The notes under the pieces were generated by a model. It saw only the letters and a list, made by a program, of their open reading frames with translations. It was not told the DNA's origin and did no database searches. Below are positions 24,179 through 34,777 of a DNA stretch of 64,000 nucleotides, one piece after another (within the stretch, counting starts at the first letter, position 1; every line of letters starts with the position of its first letter). The translations under genes were made by a program, and so were the position numbers. The stretch spans positions 102,448,687-102,512,686 of the forward strand of contig CM061226.1 of NCBI GenBank assembly GCA_030844895.1, given 5' to 3'. This stretch comes from Ambrosia x helenae (lineage: Eukaryota; Streptophyta; Magnoliopsida; Asterales; Asteraceae).

Positions 24179-25132
24179 ATGGGATCTTTTAAGGATCCAA
24201 AAACATGGATTCCACATATAACCCCAAAGGACTGTTCCCAAAAGATATGCTCAATATACTGCACCAAGTGGTGTAAGTACATCATCCTCCCCTCTCCTCC
24301 ACCACCACCACTATCCACTAACGATTCCGGTGGCGCCACCCTCTCTCCGGTGGCGATCGTGGTCATTACGCTTATAGGAACCTTTTTTCTCTTGATGGGT
24401 TACTACTATATGATCTCAAGATACTGTTCAAGAGATGTTAACTATAATCTAGATATTCAAACCCATGATCCGGAATTGGGAGTGGACGTTCAAGATGAAC
24501 CCGATGATCATTCGAATTATGTACCATGGGTTGTTATAGGTAAAGGTTTGGATGAAGGTTTCATTAAGTCTATTTCGGTTTTTAAGTACAAGAAAGAAGA
24601 TGGTTTGTTTACATGCACGGATTGTTCGGTTTGTTTAGGGGAGTTTCAAGAAAATGAGACTTTAAAGGTTTTACCAAAATGTAGTCATGCTTTTCATGTT
24701 TATTGTATTGATACTTGGCTTAAAACACACTTGAATTGCCCGTTGTGTCGCGCTAATGTGTGTTGTGATGTTAAATCATCGCGGCCTGTTTCACCACCGC
24801 CGTTGTTGCCACCATTGCCAGTGTTGGCAAATGAGTTAGGGGAAAATGATGTGACGCTTGAGGTTAGGGGTGAGGGTCAAGTGAAGTTGAAAAGATCGAA
24901 ATCTATGGACTACTTGGGCCAAACTCGAGTTTCTTTAGCCCAAGTTATGTTCTTGAATCAAACACACGAAATGACTCGACAAGAGGTTGGAACTTGCTAT
25001 GATGTTGGATCGTCGAAGAATGTTTTAGAGGGAAACAATAAGGATTTAAACTTTGTTAATGTGAGCCATTTTGGTGTGAAAAGATCATATTCAAGTGGTG
25101 GTTGTTTGTTTAGTACTACAAATGGTGAATAA
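24179..25132 (+). CDS. ATL-family RING-H2 E3 ubiquitin ligase (ATL51/52-like)
   Basis: This intronless 317-residue protein starts at the first in-frame ATG; the codons before it contain no ATG. In order: a Cys-rich N-terminus (Asp-Cys-Ser-Gln-x-Ile-Cys-Ser-x-Tyr-Cys, residues 18-32) typical of ATL51/52 relatives, a Pro-rich stretch, one membrane helix at about 57-79, the ATL Gly-Leu-Asp motif at 123-125, and a canonical RING-H2 finger with C149, C152, C168, H170, H173, C176, C187 and C190 in exact ATL spacing. Trp180, needed for E2 contact in this family, is present. The C-terminus carries a Lys-Arg-Ser-Lys-Ser-Met-Asp motif. ATL proteins are membrane-anchored ligases, often involved in stress responses; the substrate is unknown. 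It converges on the bHLH gene and is one of two clear host genes here. Confidence 0.93.
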   Translation: MGSFKDPKTWIPHITPKDCSQKICSIYCTKWCKYIILPSPPPPPLSTNDSGGATLSPVAIVVITLIGTFFLLMGYYYMISRYCSRDVNYNLDIQTHDPELGVDVQDEPDDHSNYVPWVVIGKGLDEGFIKSISVFKYKKEDGLFTCTDCSVCLGEFQENETLKVLPKCSHAFHVYCIDTWLKTHLNCPLCRANVCCDVKSSRPVSPPPLLPPLPVLANELGENDVTLEVRGEGQVKLKRSKSMDYLGQTRVSLAQVMFLNQTHEMTRQEVGTCYDVGSSKNVLEGNNKDLNFVNVSHFGVKRSYSSGGCLFSTTNGE

Positions 25133-25279
25133 ACTAGACTTGTTGTTTTGATTGAATCCCATTACTTTCATGCAATTAATCTAGTGTTTTTATTTTGAAT
25201 TTTATGTATTTATTTAGGTAGAATTAAACATAGCATTCATTGCAGACGTTCTAAATGAGATGTATGACATACTAGAAGT

Positions 25280-25572
25280 AAACCGCTGGGTATAGCCCAG
25301 TGGTAGGTGGCCCGATGAAGGGAGATCGGGGACTGAATGGTCACCAGTTTGATCCCCAAGGGCGCCAGGTTTTACCAATTTTTCGTTGTCGTGCTTTCGG
25401 GCGGGCTGATAGTTGGGTTTTTCCTGGAATTGGTGAACTAGGTGAAACCAGGAGCTTCCTTACACTGTCTAGCTATGCCGGGTGGAAGGGGTACTGATTT
25501 GACTGAGCAGGGACTCTGAAGGGAGTTCTTGGTGAATTGGTTGGCCGCTCAAAAAAAAAAAAAAAAAAAAAA
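25280..25572 (+). mobile_element. tRNA-derived SINE, full length
   Basis: A perfect 14-bp direct repeat (GACATACTAGAAGT at 25266-25279 and 25573-25586) flanks a 293-bp body ending in an A-run of about 20. The head contains a Pol III A box TAGCCCAGTGG and, about 45 bp on, a B-box-like AGTTTGATCCC. This is the layout of a plant tRNA-derived SINE copied by LINE machinery. It lies in the shared 3' space between the ATL and bHLH genes. Confidence 0.9.
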
Positions 25573-25671
25573 GACATACTAGAAGTGTATTAGGATCATT
25601 TTAAATGGCTAATAATTAAAAGGATAAATAAATGAGTGGTGGTGGTAATTTAGTAACATATGTAACCATTA

Positions 25672-27845
25672 TTAATTTTTGGAATCAATACATAGGGTAG
25701 ATTCCTCTTCAATAAGTCCAAGCATATGGTGGACTGCATCTGCTATCTCATCTGCTGAATTTAGCCAGCATTCTTCTTCTACCTGCATTATGAATGATGG
25801 AGTGTACTTATATATCATGCATTAAAAATTGTACACAACTAGGGGGTCCACATTAGAACAAGCTCTACTCTAAGTGGCAAAATGGATGGGTTGGATAATG
25901 TGTTAAACGAATTCTTGTCAAAAGAGTACGCTTTTAGTTCATGTTAAAACAGGTTAAAACATGATGTTAAAAAAACTATGCAATACTCGAATGCAATGCA
26001 ACAAAGGGTTGTATCATTTAAATCTATTGCATCAAGTACTTGGACATACCTTTAGACTAATGGAGTAGAGCACCAATGGGTCCAAGGTGATAACACTGAG
26101 GTGGAGTATCGAGAGGTGACACGATTGCAAGAAAACTATGACTTTCGAGAGGCGAGTTAGCCGTTTTCGCGATAGGATCCGAAGATTGGCATGTGTTTGG
26201 ACCAAATTGACCTCAATATCAGCCATTGTTGGCTTACTATTTGAAGTGTTGTTGTTGGGAACTTGAGACCAAGTGTACTGTGGGCTAGAGAAAAGTTTGT
26301 TAAAACAGAGTGGCACTTTTGGTATTTCACACTCCTTGGTAAGAAAATTAGTATTTTGGTTTGCACTTTGATTTTGTGGTTGGGTCAAGATGAACTTTTG
26401 AGCTTCAAGTGATTGCAAGAGGTGCTCAAGCTCCTTTACAAATTCTATTGCACCACCAACTATTGAAGCTTGATCACCCTGCAAAGTTAATTTATGTGTC
26501 CATTAATCATTGTAGTTAAATTAACAATGAGTTAAGTTATATACATTTGTTGCTTTTATCACATCTTAAATTGAATGTAATTATGATGTCACGAAATATT
26601 AAAATGCTTAACTTTTTAAATTACAAATTTGACAAAAATTAGCAGCTTAAATAGGCAACATAAAAGTGTGGTGGTATTGATTGCAAATTCATCATGTTTT
26701 TTTTATTAAGATAATATATACAGAAGTCACTCATAGACTCGTAGTTCATTAAGATTAAGACTAACAATGTATGTATCAAAAATACATTTCTTTAAGGTCA
26801 CAAATATAGTATTTTAGGGGAATTTATATATCCTGTTTCATTTATTTTAAATATAACAGACGTCATCTTGTCGAGGAACTACCTTTAAATTTTATAGATG
26901 AGAAGAATATTACAAAATAGGCAAATATAGATAAGGAACAATTCATATATAACAAACCTACTTTGTCATTTAACTTTATTTTAGCCTCCTTGGTAGAACT
27001 ACAAATCAACATCACTATCCCACTTATGGGTGAACTTGGTTAAAAAAAAACATAAGTAAAATACAAAAGTGTCTTCAACTTTCATTTTTCTAAATTATTC
27101 ATATAAATCACCAATTAACTTTGTATGGGGGAATATGTTAATTGTTACCTAACAAAGTTTTTATTTTTTTAAACTATTTTCTTAGAGTCATTTAAACTTA
27201 AAAAAATAAAACATATGGAACTTAATTACTATTTGAATTAATAACATAAAAAATCACTAAGAAATAACTTGATTTCATAATTATCCTATAATTAAATCAT
27301 TTGATGTATATGATTATGAATTTTCTTATAGCAATCAAAGAACACAATAACTTAAAAGGTTGTGTAGTTTAAAAAATGAGTGGTTTTATTTGAACAATAT
27401 TTGAAGCTTTGTTATATTTCATCATTTTATTTTTTTAAAACATTACAAATCCGGATCATTATACACTTTTGTAAAAATTACAGAACCTTCTTCCACAAAT
27501 ATGTTTGAATCATGAAAAAAGAACATAAATAAAATTATGAAGGCAAAATTGATGAAAAAAGAAACGAACCCTTTGGATATAAGAGTCCGGCAAGAGAGAC
27601 CGCAAGACGTCCAGATAATGGTTCATCTGTTTCCTACGGTTCCTCTCGACAGCAATGTGGGTCACTCTTTGAGCCTCTGCATCTTCTTTGCTCTTACAAA
27701 CCCTGGGTTTTTTCCTCCTCTTCTTCCTCCATGATCCCCCTTCAACCGCGATGTTTTGATCGTTTTTCGGTTGCGCCGCGGTTATTGCAGGTGAACAAGT
27801 AGAGGGAAGTGGGTTGCAATGCAAGGAGCTGGTTTCATGGATCAT
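25672..27845 (-). CDS. Group Ia bHLH transcription factor, three exons
   Basis: Exons 27845-27570, 26478-26050 and 25782-25672 join in phase 0 with GT-AG introns to give 271 residues. The basic region (about 59-73, His-x3-Glu-x2-Arg-Arg type, H63/E67/R70) predicts E-box binding. The helix-loop-helix runs to about 116 and includes the split motif Gln-Arg|Gly-Asp-Gln-Ala-Ser-Ile-Val-Gly-Gly-Ala-Ile characteristic of group Ia, the group of SPCH/MUTE/FAMA and bHLH57/67/70/94/96. A C-terminal ACT-like domain begins near residue 178 and ends Ser-Ala-Asp-Glu-Ile-Ala-Asp-Ala-Val-His. From remembered sequences the bHLH57/67/70 branch fits best. The first intron is 1.1 kb and AT-rich. Function by family: nuclear regulator of epidermal or general development. 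No lesion seen. Confidence 0.9.
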
Positions 27846-27952
27846 TATAGAGTTAAGGAGTTGGTCACAAAAACTAGTTGACTACTCTATGTGCATTTTA
27901 CCTCTCACTCAAGCTAGTGATCTCACTACTCACTAGATCTTGTGATTCATTA

Positions 27953-27960
27953 CTTATATA
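27953..27960 (-). promoter_or_regulatory. TATA box of bHLH gene
   Basis: TATATAAG on the minus strand lies 108 bp upstream of the ATG at 27845. A second copy of the same octamer with its flank occurs about 24 bp further upstream, as a short direct duplication. Confidence 0.5.
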
Positions 27961-28350
27961 GAAGTGATTTATTACTTATATAGAAAGATCTAATGTCGAA
28001 TTATTATTATAAATATGATCCATCTTGTAAAAGTTGTGAGGTTACACTACGGTTTTCGTGTCATCATTTTAGAAATAAGTCTTTGTACGACAATGGCATA
28101 AGTAAAAATAAAATAAAAAGTGACGTGTAGAAAATATGGCTCTCATTTAACTAGAGAATTACATAAATTATCCTTTATTTGTCCTCTGTCATTTATGAAA
28201 ATTTTTCACTTCTTTTATCCTTGGTTTTTATATTTGTTACACCCGCTGTCCTTTAGACCAAACCTAGTTAAAAATCTCGGTTATGTTGGTCACGTGCCGC
28301 TCACGTGAGGGGCAAATTTATAAATTTATCCTCATTAAAAGACAATTTGT

Positions 28351-28351
<1 letters not shown>

Positions 28352-28388
<37 letters not shown>

Positions 28389-28401
28389 TAATAATAATAA
28401 T
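28352..28401. repeat. (AAT)n microsatellite
   Basis: About 16 AAT units with one interruption lie at the inner edge of the left foldback arm; the right arm has a shorter (ATT)n at the equivalent place (29116-29127). Confidence 0.9.
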
Positions 28402-28429
28402 ATAAATGAAAAGTAGGTAGGTTTGGTTT

Positions 28430-28782
28430 GGTTCCGATGGAGGTGAAGGGAAAGTAGATCTCGATCCTCCTCCTCCACCACCGCTACCGACACCATTAAC
28501 ACCAACAACCGCATTCGACGAAGGTAACAATCTCACCAACAAAACCCCAAATATTCAAAGGTTCTCCACGTGACGACCATAAAGTTTTGCATATGAAAAA
28601 TCCTTTAATGACTTCAACATGTTAGAAAACTCAGAAGTCGGGTCTCGCTTTGAATCTTTTGGGTTATAAAACGACCCGTCAAATGAAGAAGCTCCCACCA
28701 AAAGCAACATGGCCCAATCACACCACTTAACCTTAAGCTTATTCTCATCCAAAACAGCAATCGTGCCCTTGCCATCACTAAC
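28430..28782 (-). pseudogene. Unrecognised exon-like fragment inside foldback element
   Basis: On the minus strand a frame from 28782 reads a charged, hydrophobic sequence including Lys-Trp-Cys-Asp-Trp-Ala-Met-Leu-Leu-Leu-Val-Gly-Ala, a Ser-Lys-Arg-Asp-Pro-Thr-Ser-Glu stretch, then a stop near 28553 followed by Leu-Leu-Val-Arg-Leu-Leu-Pro-Ser in the same frame. An AG precedes the frame as a possible acceptor. The composition looks like a real protein, not repeat translation, but I do not recognise the family. The likeliest reading is a host exon captured by the element. Confidence 0.4.
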
Positions 28783-29060
28783 TTTTTATATCAATAATTG
28801 TAGAAAATTTTATACCATCGGGTATGGTATCATTTTCAGAAAATAGGGTAGGCGGTTTCCTTCAAACAGGACATGTGCTTTCCATGATAATCTGGTTTTG
28901 ACTGTTTACAGCAGAATGATGAACGAGAGGAGGAGGTGATGATGCGGCGGAGGAAGTGGTCGGGGAGTATTGGAGGGATTGGAGGTGGGAGAGGAGGTTG
29001 GATTTAGCGGTGGTGGCGGTGGCGGTAGCGGTGGCGGTGGAGAGGGATAGGGATAGGGAG

Positions 29061-29062
<2 letters not shown>

Positions 29063-29107
<45 letters not shown>
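29063..29107. repeat. (ATG)n microsatellite
   Basis: About 15 perfect ATG units sit inside the foldback element. The poly-Met and poly-Ser frames they create are artefacts. Confidence 0.95.
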
Positions 29108-29109
<2 letters not shown>

Positions 29110-29342
29110 GGTTTTATTATTATTATTACACAAATTGTCCTTTAATGAGTGTAAATTGACATGTTTGCCCCTCACGTGAGGGGCACGTGACCAACTTAAC
29201 CGAGATTTTTAACTGGATTTGGTCTAAAGGACAGAGAGTGTAACAAATGTATAAAACCAAGGACACAAGAAATGAAATTTTTTTATAAATGACAAAGGAT
29301 GAAATTTAAGTAATAACTAAATGACAATTTGTGTAATTCTCT

Positions 29343-30113
29343 CCTAAATTAAACTCTTAAAATTGACAATGGTTTTTATAAAATTAATTAAATTATAGTG
29401 ATGGACTCAAATTATTTTCTAAGAAATTAAATAAATTATACATATAACTTTTACATCAATCATCGATTATAAATAGTAACTGTATTATTTTTCTGTAATT
29501 ACAATCAAATCCCTTTTTGGTGTATAGTCCCAAAAAGATCAATGATGAAAAATCAGACAGAAAGACATAGGTCTTCTGGCAAGAAAAAAAAGGCAGGAAG
29601 GGTCCATGTCCAGTTCAATTATGCTACCAATAAGGCAATTATAAGACAAGCCAGATTAGGGAAAATTAAACCCGGTGCAAATAAATAAATAATTTGACAA
29701 AACTAGATTTTATTTATGGCATCTATGTATTTGCAAATCCCAACTTATTTGCACACCCTATTGTTTTATACCTCGCATATAGGGTCGTACGCGGCGTATG
29801 GATGTCTGACAATGAAAATGTTGTAGCCTCTGGCATGACTCTGACTGATGAACATTAATGACGTGTGAGAGTTTGTGCAACCCTATATATTCTATACGCA
29901 ACGTATACAGGGGTATGCACAAACAATTTTGAGGTCATACCATTACGACCACACTTATATATTCAAACCATTTTCAACAGAGAACTATTAGAACCTTGTT
30001 CTACATTTGTACGAGATGGTTTGTTGATTTAACGAGAGAGCAAGAGATTGAAGTGTCCCTTTGAAGTCGAGAATTCGAGTTCCAAGGTGGACAATGGCAA
30101 AATTATAGGTGAT
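29343..30113. other. Intergenic, no gene seen
   Basis: This is AT-rich sequence. A less AT-rich patch at 29730-29940 contains TATACGC/GCGTATA-type short inverted motifs but no ORF or repeat boundary that I can support. Confidence 0.5.
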
Positions 30114-30116
30114 TAA

Positions 30117-30327
30117 GAGGGTGTTTGGGGTTGAGTTTTGAAATGAATTTTTTAGGTTATTGTGTTTTTAAAAACGTAAATAATCAGTTTTTAGTGTTTG
30201 GGAAAGGTTTATAAAAATGCATTATTTGCGTTTAAAAGACTACCAAAACGCAATAATCTAAAAACAGTTCCACCCCTACTGTATCAGAACGATAATCTAT
30301 TTTCAAAAAACAATCCTAAACACCCTC
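30117..30327. mobile_element. Tourist-like MITE (211 bp)
   Basis: The terminal inverted repeat GAGGGTGTTTGG pairs with CTAAACACCCTC (one mismatch), flanked by TAA at 30114-30116 and 30328-30330. The size, end sequence and 3-bp TAA target fit PIF/Harbinger-derived MITEs. The body is partly self-complementary. Confidence 0.8.
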
Positions 30328-30330
30328 TAA

Positions 30331-31377
30331 ATTATTGTTAAAAAAGTGATTATATAATTGATTTACGTATTGAAGTTAAAACAAAATGTACCGGTGTTTA
30401 TTCAATTCACATGGTTCTATATTTATTCTTGTTGTATATTCGACATTTTTTAATTATTTTAAAGGAAAATATCAATAAATACTATGTGTTTTTTATAGCT
30501 ATATTTATATCTTTATTTACTTTTTTTAATTAATAGCATACCTTTACACCATTTCGTATTTGACATGACTTGAAATCTTAAGATAAGGAAATAAAACCTC
30601 AACGACTTAACTTCAATGGCTTTATCAATTAAACCAAACCGCCACCCAAATTTTTATTTACTTGATTATATTTCAATTTTCTAATAACATGACATCACTT
30701 AATATATAGAATTTTATAGCGGTAAAACAAATATGATGTCTCAATAAAATTTAAATAATATAAATAAAAAAGTTAAATGTTATTTGATATTCTTCACTTT
30801 ATAACTATAGATATCATAGACGTTATATTTAAATAATAAAACTAATCAAGCTTCTCACTATTTTTTTCTTAATATTTTCAACATGGGACAATTTGTATAA
30901 AAAAATTAGTGCATTCTATATATTTTGAATCAGTTTAATTCCATCTTACATTCTTACTATTCATAATCTTAAAATCATACATTTCGATATTCAAAATTTC
31001 AAAGCCTTTATTTAAGTATAAATGTATCTTAATTTTGAGGTGATCAATATAATGAGTAAAGCGTATCGAAATGAAAATGTAGTCATGTAACCAAAAAAAA
31101 AAAAAAAAAGTTTCTTCAAAAGAATTATGAAATATAAATATCTCACTCTCGAGATACATACATCTATAGAAAGCGGTTGAAATACAAACATAAATAATAG
31201 GTAGTTAAAATTGTAACTTAACATGTTTGACTAACTTTTGTAATAAGTTTTGATTACGTAAATCCCTTCCCATTTCGAAGATTTGTTTAACCCAACAATG
31301 GTGTCTTCAACTCACATATATTGCTATAAACTTTTACAATGAGTTACCGACTTATATATATTCGACTTATATATATA
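30331..31377. other. AT-rich intergenic, no gene seen
   Basis: There are no coding-like frames beyond low-complexity Phe/Tyr/Ile-rich ORFs, and no repeat edges were found. Confidence 0.5.
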
Positions 31378-31777
31378 GGGGAGGGTTATCTTGAGAACGC
31401 TAAATATTGTGAGAACCGTGAGAACAGGTAAAAAAATCAATCAAGATCAATTTTTTTAATACAAACCCTCATTATAATCAAAATACAACATTAATAAATG
31501 AATTTTCTTTCTAAATAATTCATCTTTTCTTGCAAAAACACTTTCAAATTAACTTTTTACACATGTGTAAATGAAACAGTTTATACATGTATAAACAGTA
31601 AATTTACACATGTGTAAAAACAATTTATTTTCGTATACGTTTGAATTTTTACGCGTAAATTGTGTTTTTGAGATTGTATTTTAATAATAAAGATAAATGT
31701 AAAAATAAATTTTGAATTTGAATGGTTTTAGATGTCGTTCTCACGGTTCGCACGAAATATAGGTGTTCTCAACTTTC

Positions 31778-31780
<3 letters not shown>
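31378..31780. mobile_element. MITE-like repeat with inverted ends
   Basis: The left end (GGGGAGGG, then TTGAGAAC, ending GAGAACCGTGAGAAC) pairs imperfectly with the right end (GTTCTCACGGTTCGC, then GTTCTCAACTTTCCAC). Both sides are flanked by TATATA, so a TA target is possible but cannot be proved. No ORF. Superfamily unassigned. Confidence 0.6.
31556..31659. repeat. Evenly spaced palindrome cluster in MITE
   Basis: Five perfect palindromes: TTTACACATGTGTAAA (31556-31571), GTTTATACATGTATAAAC (31579-31596), TTTACACATGTGTAAA (31603-31618), CGTATACG (31632-31639) and TTTACGCGTAAA (31648-31659). Successive centres are 24, 23, 25 and 18 bp apart. Confidence 0.85.

Positions 31781-31821
<41 letters not shown>
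31781..31821. repeat. (TA)n microsatellite
   Basis: About 20 perfect TA units immediately after the MITE. Confidence 0.95.
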
Positions 31822-31824
<3 letters not shown>

Positions 31825-31985
31825 GTTATTAACTTTGACTTTAATGTATTTTAATTTTAGGGAAAATCATCAAAATAGCCTTTTGACCGGGGGATTTACG
31901 AGAATAGCTCCCTCCCGTCTTTTTGGAGAGACGGTTCATGTTTTCCAATCCCGTCTGAGGCGTCTCCCGAGACGGCTTGGTTTCC

Positions 31986-34627
31986 TGTCACACCCTCAAA
32001 ATCCACTTGCGGAGTTTTACCGCGAGGCGCATGACAAACCAGGATCCAAACCAACGATCACAATAAACAAGTCTAAATGTAATTAATGCAATACCAAAAC
32101 ATAGTTTTAAAATCCCGTTTACAGCGGAAGCTTATTCAAAATAAAGTTCAACATAAATAACCAAAGTTCAATGTTTATGAAATCATGCAACTCTATCTAG
32201 ACGCCGTGCAGACGCGTGCGCCCTAGTTCCATTGCACTACCTTAGCGACCTGAGAAAACATGTAAAAGTTTACGTCAGCACAAAAATGCTGGTGAGTTTA
32301 CAGGTTTGCAGTTCAAGTACCAAGTCAACCTGTCCATACTATAACAAAATAGAAAACCAGTATACGCTAGCTAGGCGTACGTTTGTTACTACCACGATTG
32401 GAAAACCATTACTAACTCGAATACCAAAAGTATGCCCGATGTATGTTCCTGTTGTTCCTGTTGTTCCTGTTTGAGACAATATGCACCCGCCGACCCTCCA
32501 AGTCGACGAGCGGGGTTGGTCACTCCCAATAGCGCTATTCACATTTCCCCGTTGTGCAAACCCGCACATTCATGGTTCCCCCCGGGACTTCCAAAGATCG
32601 TGTAGTATACGTTAGAACCCATAGTATGACAGTGGTTACCAAATAGTTGTTTTAACACATGTTTTCTCCCCCGAAAACGTAAAACCAGTTAAAAGAGGGG
32701 CCGTAAACTCACCTTAAGTTGCTTTACTCCTAATCCCGAGTAAGCTCAGCTGCTATGTTAGTCCCGTACAGTGGCGACCTAACATACGACAGTTACAAGT
32801 ACTTAGACTAATAACCCGCAGGTTAATTAGTCCCTAGATGTCCAGACCATAACCAAGTTTGTTTGAAAACACCGTGACTGTTTAACCGACCCAAAGTACA
32901 AGACTCGACATCCCATTGGTGACCCGAGACTCCCCGTGTTATGTTTACGCTCCAAAACATACAATAACGCAAGTACACTTAACATACGTTAACACACAAC
33001 AAGCTATAGCACATAGTTCACGTATCACCGAAATACATCCAAATATATGTTACCCAGTTATTAGACATGTTACGGGGTTCCTAGCATGTTACTACATGTT
33101 AAATCGGGTCTCGGGATGCTAATTTACACTTACAGCAGCAGTACACGCGATTAGGAAAAGTCAACTAGTGATTAGGAAAGTCAACTAGTGATTAGACATC
33201 CTATTCGCCCCTGTTATAGGCGAATAGGGGCTATTCCCCTTTACTTCATGCGATTAGGGGCTATTCCCCTGAACTTACTAGTGATTAGGGCTATTCGCAT
33301 GAACTTACTAGTGATTAGGGCTACTCGCATGAACTTACTAGTGAATAGGCTTCTACTCGCCTATATATTGGCGATTAGCCTTGTACTCGCATGAGTTATA
33401 GGCGATTAGCATTGCTACTCGCTTGTAACCATGCTGTTCCGGTTTTTCGCGCGTTTAACGCTCCAAATCAGATCCAGAACGTGTGTAACTACCCAATATC
33501 ATCCCAAACACTATCCTAAACATGTTTAACCCAAAACCCTTCGTTCAACCTCGTATAATCAGTCCTGCATGCAACCCAAAACAATCCAAACACTATTCCC
33601 ATAGCATGCAATATCAATTAACGTATGTAATCATAACCCTATTATCCGATTACTGAGTTTTCTATCATCATACTAACAATATTAATTCTGACCTAGCATG
33701 ATAATACATCAAAACATCATCAAGATCCATAAAAATCCTATCTTTCTAATCATACATACCCATAACGCATGTTAATTAGTTATAATCCGTTTAACAACCC
33801 TTATTGACGATTTTCAGAAAGCTTTTTCGTTTATGAACAGGTCTGGACCATTAGGGATTTATTAAAAACGTTTACAAAGTGTTATGGATGAGAATCAAAC
33901 CTTGGAATTGTAAAAGAATGATGGTTAGACCTTGAAACCTTGTGTTTTTGATCAAAATCGCCTTCCAGAGGTTGTTTAAGTGTTTGGGGCGGTTATGGGA
34001 CGACTAGGGTTGATATTAGGGAGTTTAGGAGGTTAAGTGTTGTATTTATAGGCGTTCCTAGTCGTTCCAGCACGTTACATGCGATTGTGCAGCAGTTCAG
34101 GCGATTAGGGCTTGTAATCGCCTGACAGTTCTAGCGATTAGGGCCTACTCGCCCTTAACATCACACGAGTAGGGCCTACTCGCCCTTATGGGCTCCCTAC
34201 TCGCCTCCCCTATAGGGGAGTAGACCTCCTACTCGCCTATAGGGTTTGGCCTTGTGTGTTTTGCGCGTTAAACCCCGTTTTAACATATGTTAATGCATAT
34301 TCATGTACCGACAAATCACATAATGATTGTAAACACATAACACAAGTAAATACACATATTTACACTCGTTCACCAATTCCCGGGACTCGAGACTCGTACG
34401 TTCCGTATGCCCTGACGATCCTACAAATCGTCATCGTTTGTACACTTGGTTAAGGACCGACATCTAACGAACCTCTAGACCAACATCCAATGATCTTCTA
34501 GACTAACCAATAGTTCCCGAACCATATCCCGACTTAACTAACCCAGTTAAGTACAATATACGCGTGACTCGCTAAGGTAGACTTTCATCTAGACAACGTT
34601 GTTAACCAGAATTTGCCAGGTGTCACA
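31986..34627 (-). repeat. 3' LTR (left) of intact gypsy element
   Basis: TATAAATA (minus strand) at 34043-34050. Motifs of the GCGATTAGGGC/GCGAGTAGG type cluster on both sides of it (33148-33425 and 34079-34245). The block 32440-32600 is homologous, inverted, to 6390-6510 in the LARD element. Confidence 0.93.
33148..33425 (-). repeat. GCGATTAGGGCTATTCGC short-repeat cluster in LTR
   Basis: Degenerate units of GCGATTAGGGCTA and TACTCGC alternate. Between about 33245 and 33350, units of about 30 bp containing GAACTTACTAGTGATTAGGG repeat about three times. The equivalent block in the other LTR is 41136-41413. Confidence 0.8.
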
Positions 34628-34765
34628 TCATCCCCACGTTAAAAGAATTTTCGTCCCGAAAATTTGTACAAGTACAGAAAGAACAACGAAGGAAACAAGC
34701 AAAAGATAGAAACCAAAGGAGAGATTTACCCGAGTTGTCACATCATCCCCACGTTAAAAGGAATC
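34621..34765 (-). repeat. Polypurine tract region duplicated in tandem
   Basis: TGTCACATCATCCCCACG, followed by TTAAAAG, occurs at 34621 (LTR edge plus PPT) and again at about 34736 inside the element. On the minus strand both copies read as CGTGGGGATGATGTGACA, that is a PPT followed by an LTR-start sequence. Only the outer copy borders the LTR. Confidence 0.75.
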
Positions 34766-34777
34766 TCGACCCGAGAT

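Larger units (their letters stand above)
28153..29342. mobile_element. Foldback (Mutator-like) element with captured gene-like sequence
   Basis: The arms start AGAGAATTACA and match as inverted repeats over about 230 bp (28153-28350 against 29110-29342), with shared blocks such as CCTTTAGACCAAA, AAAAATCTCGGTTA and CCCCTCACGTGAGGGGCA. Trinucleotide repeats sit at the inner edge of each arm. The 700-bp centre is more GC-rich and looks exonic. No target duplication was found, so assignment to the Mutator superfamily rests on arm length only. Confidence 0.65.

Noticed and set aside
28906..29175. Poly-Ser/Pro and poly-Met proteins
   Set aside because: They are translations of the (ATG)n microsatellite.
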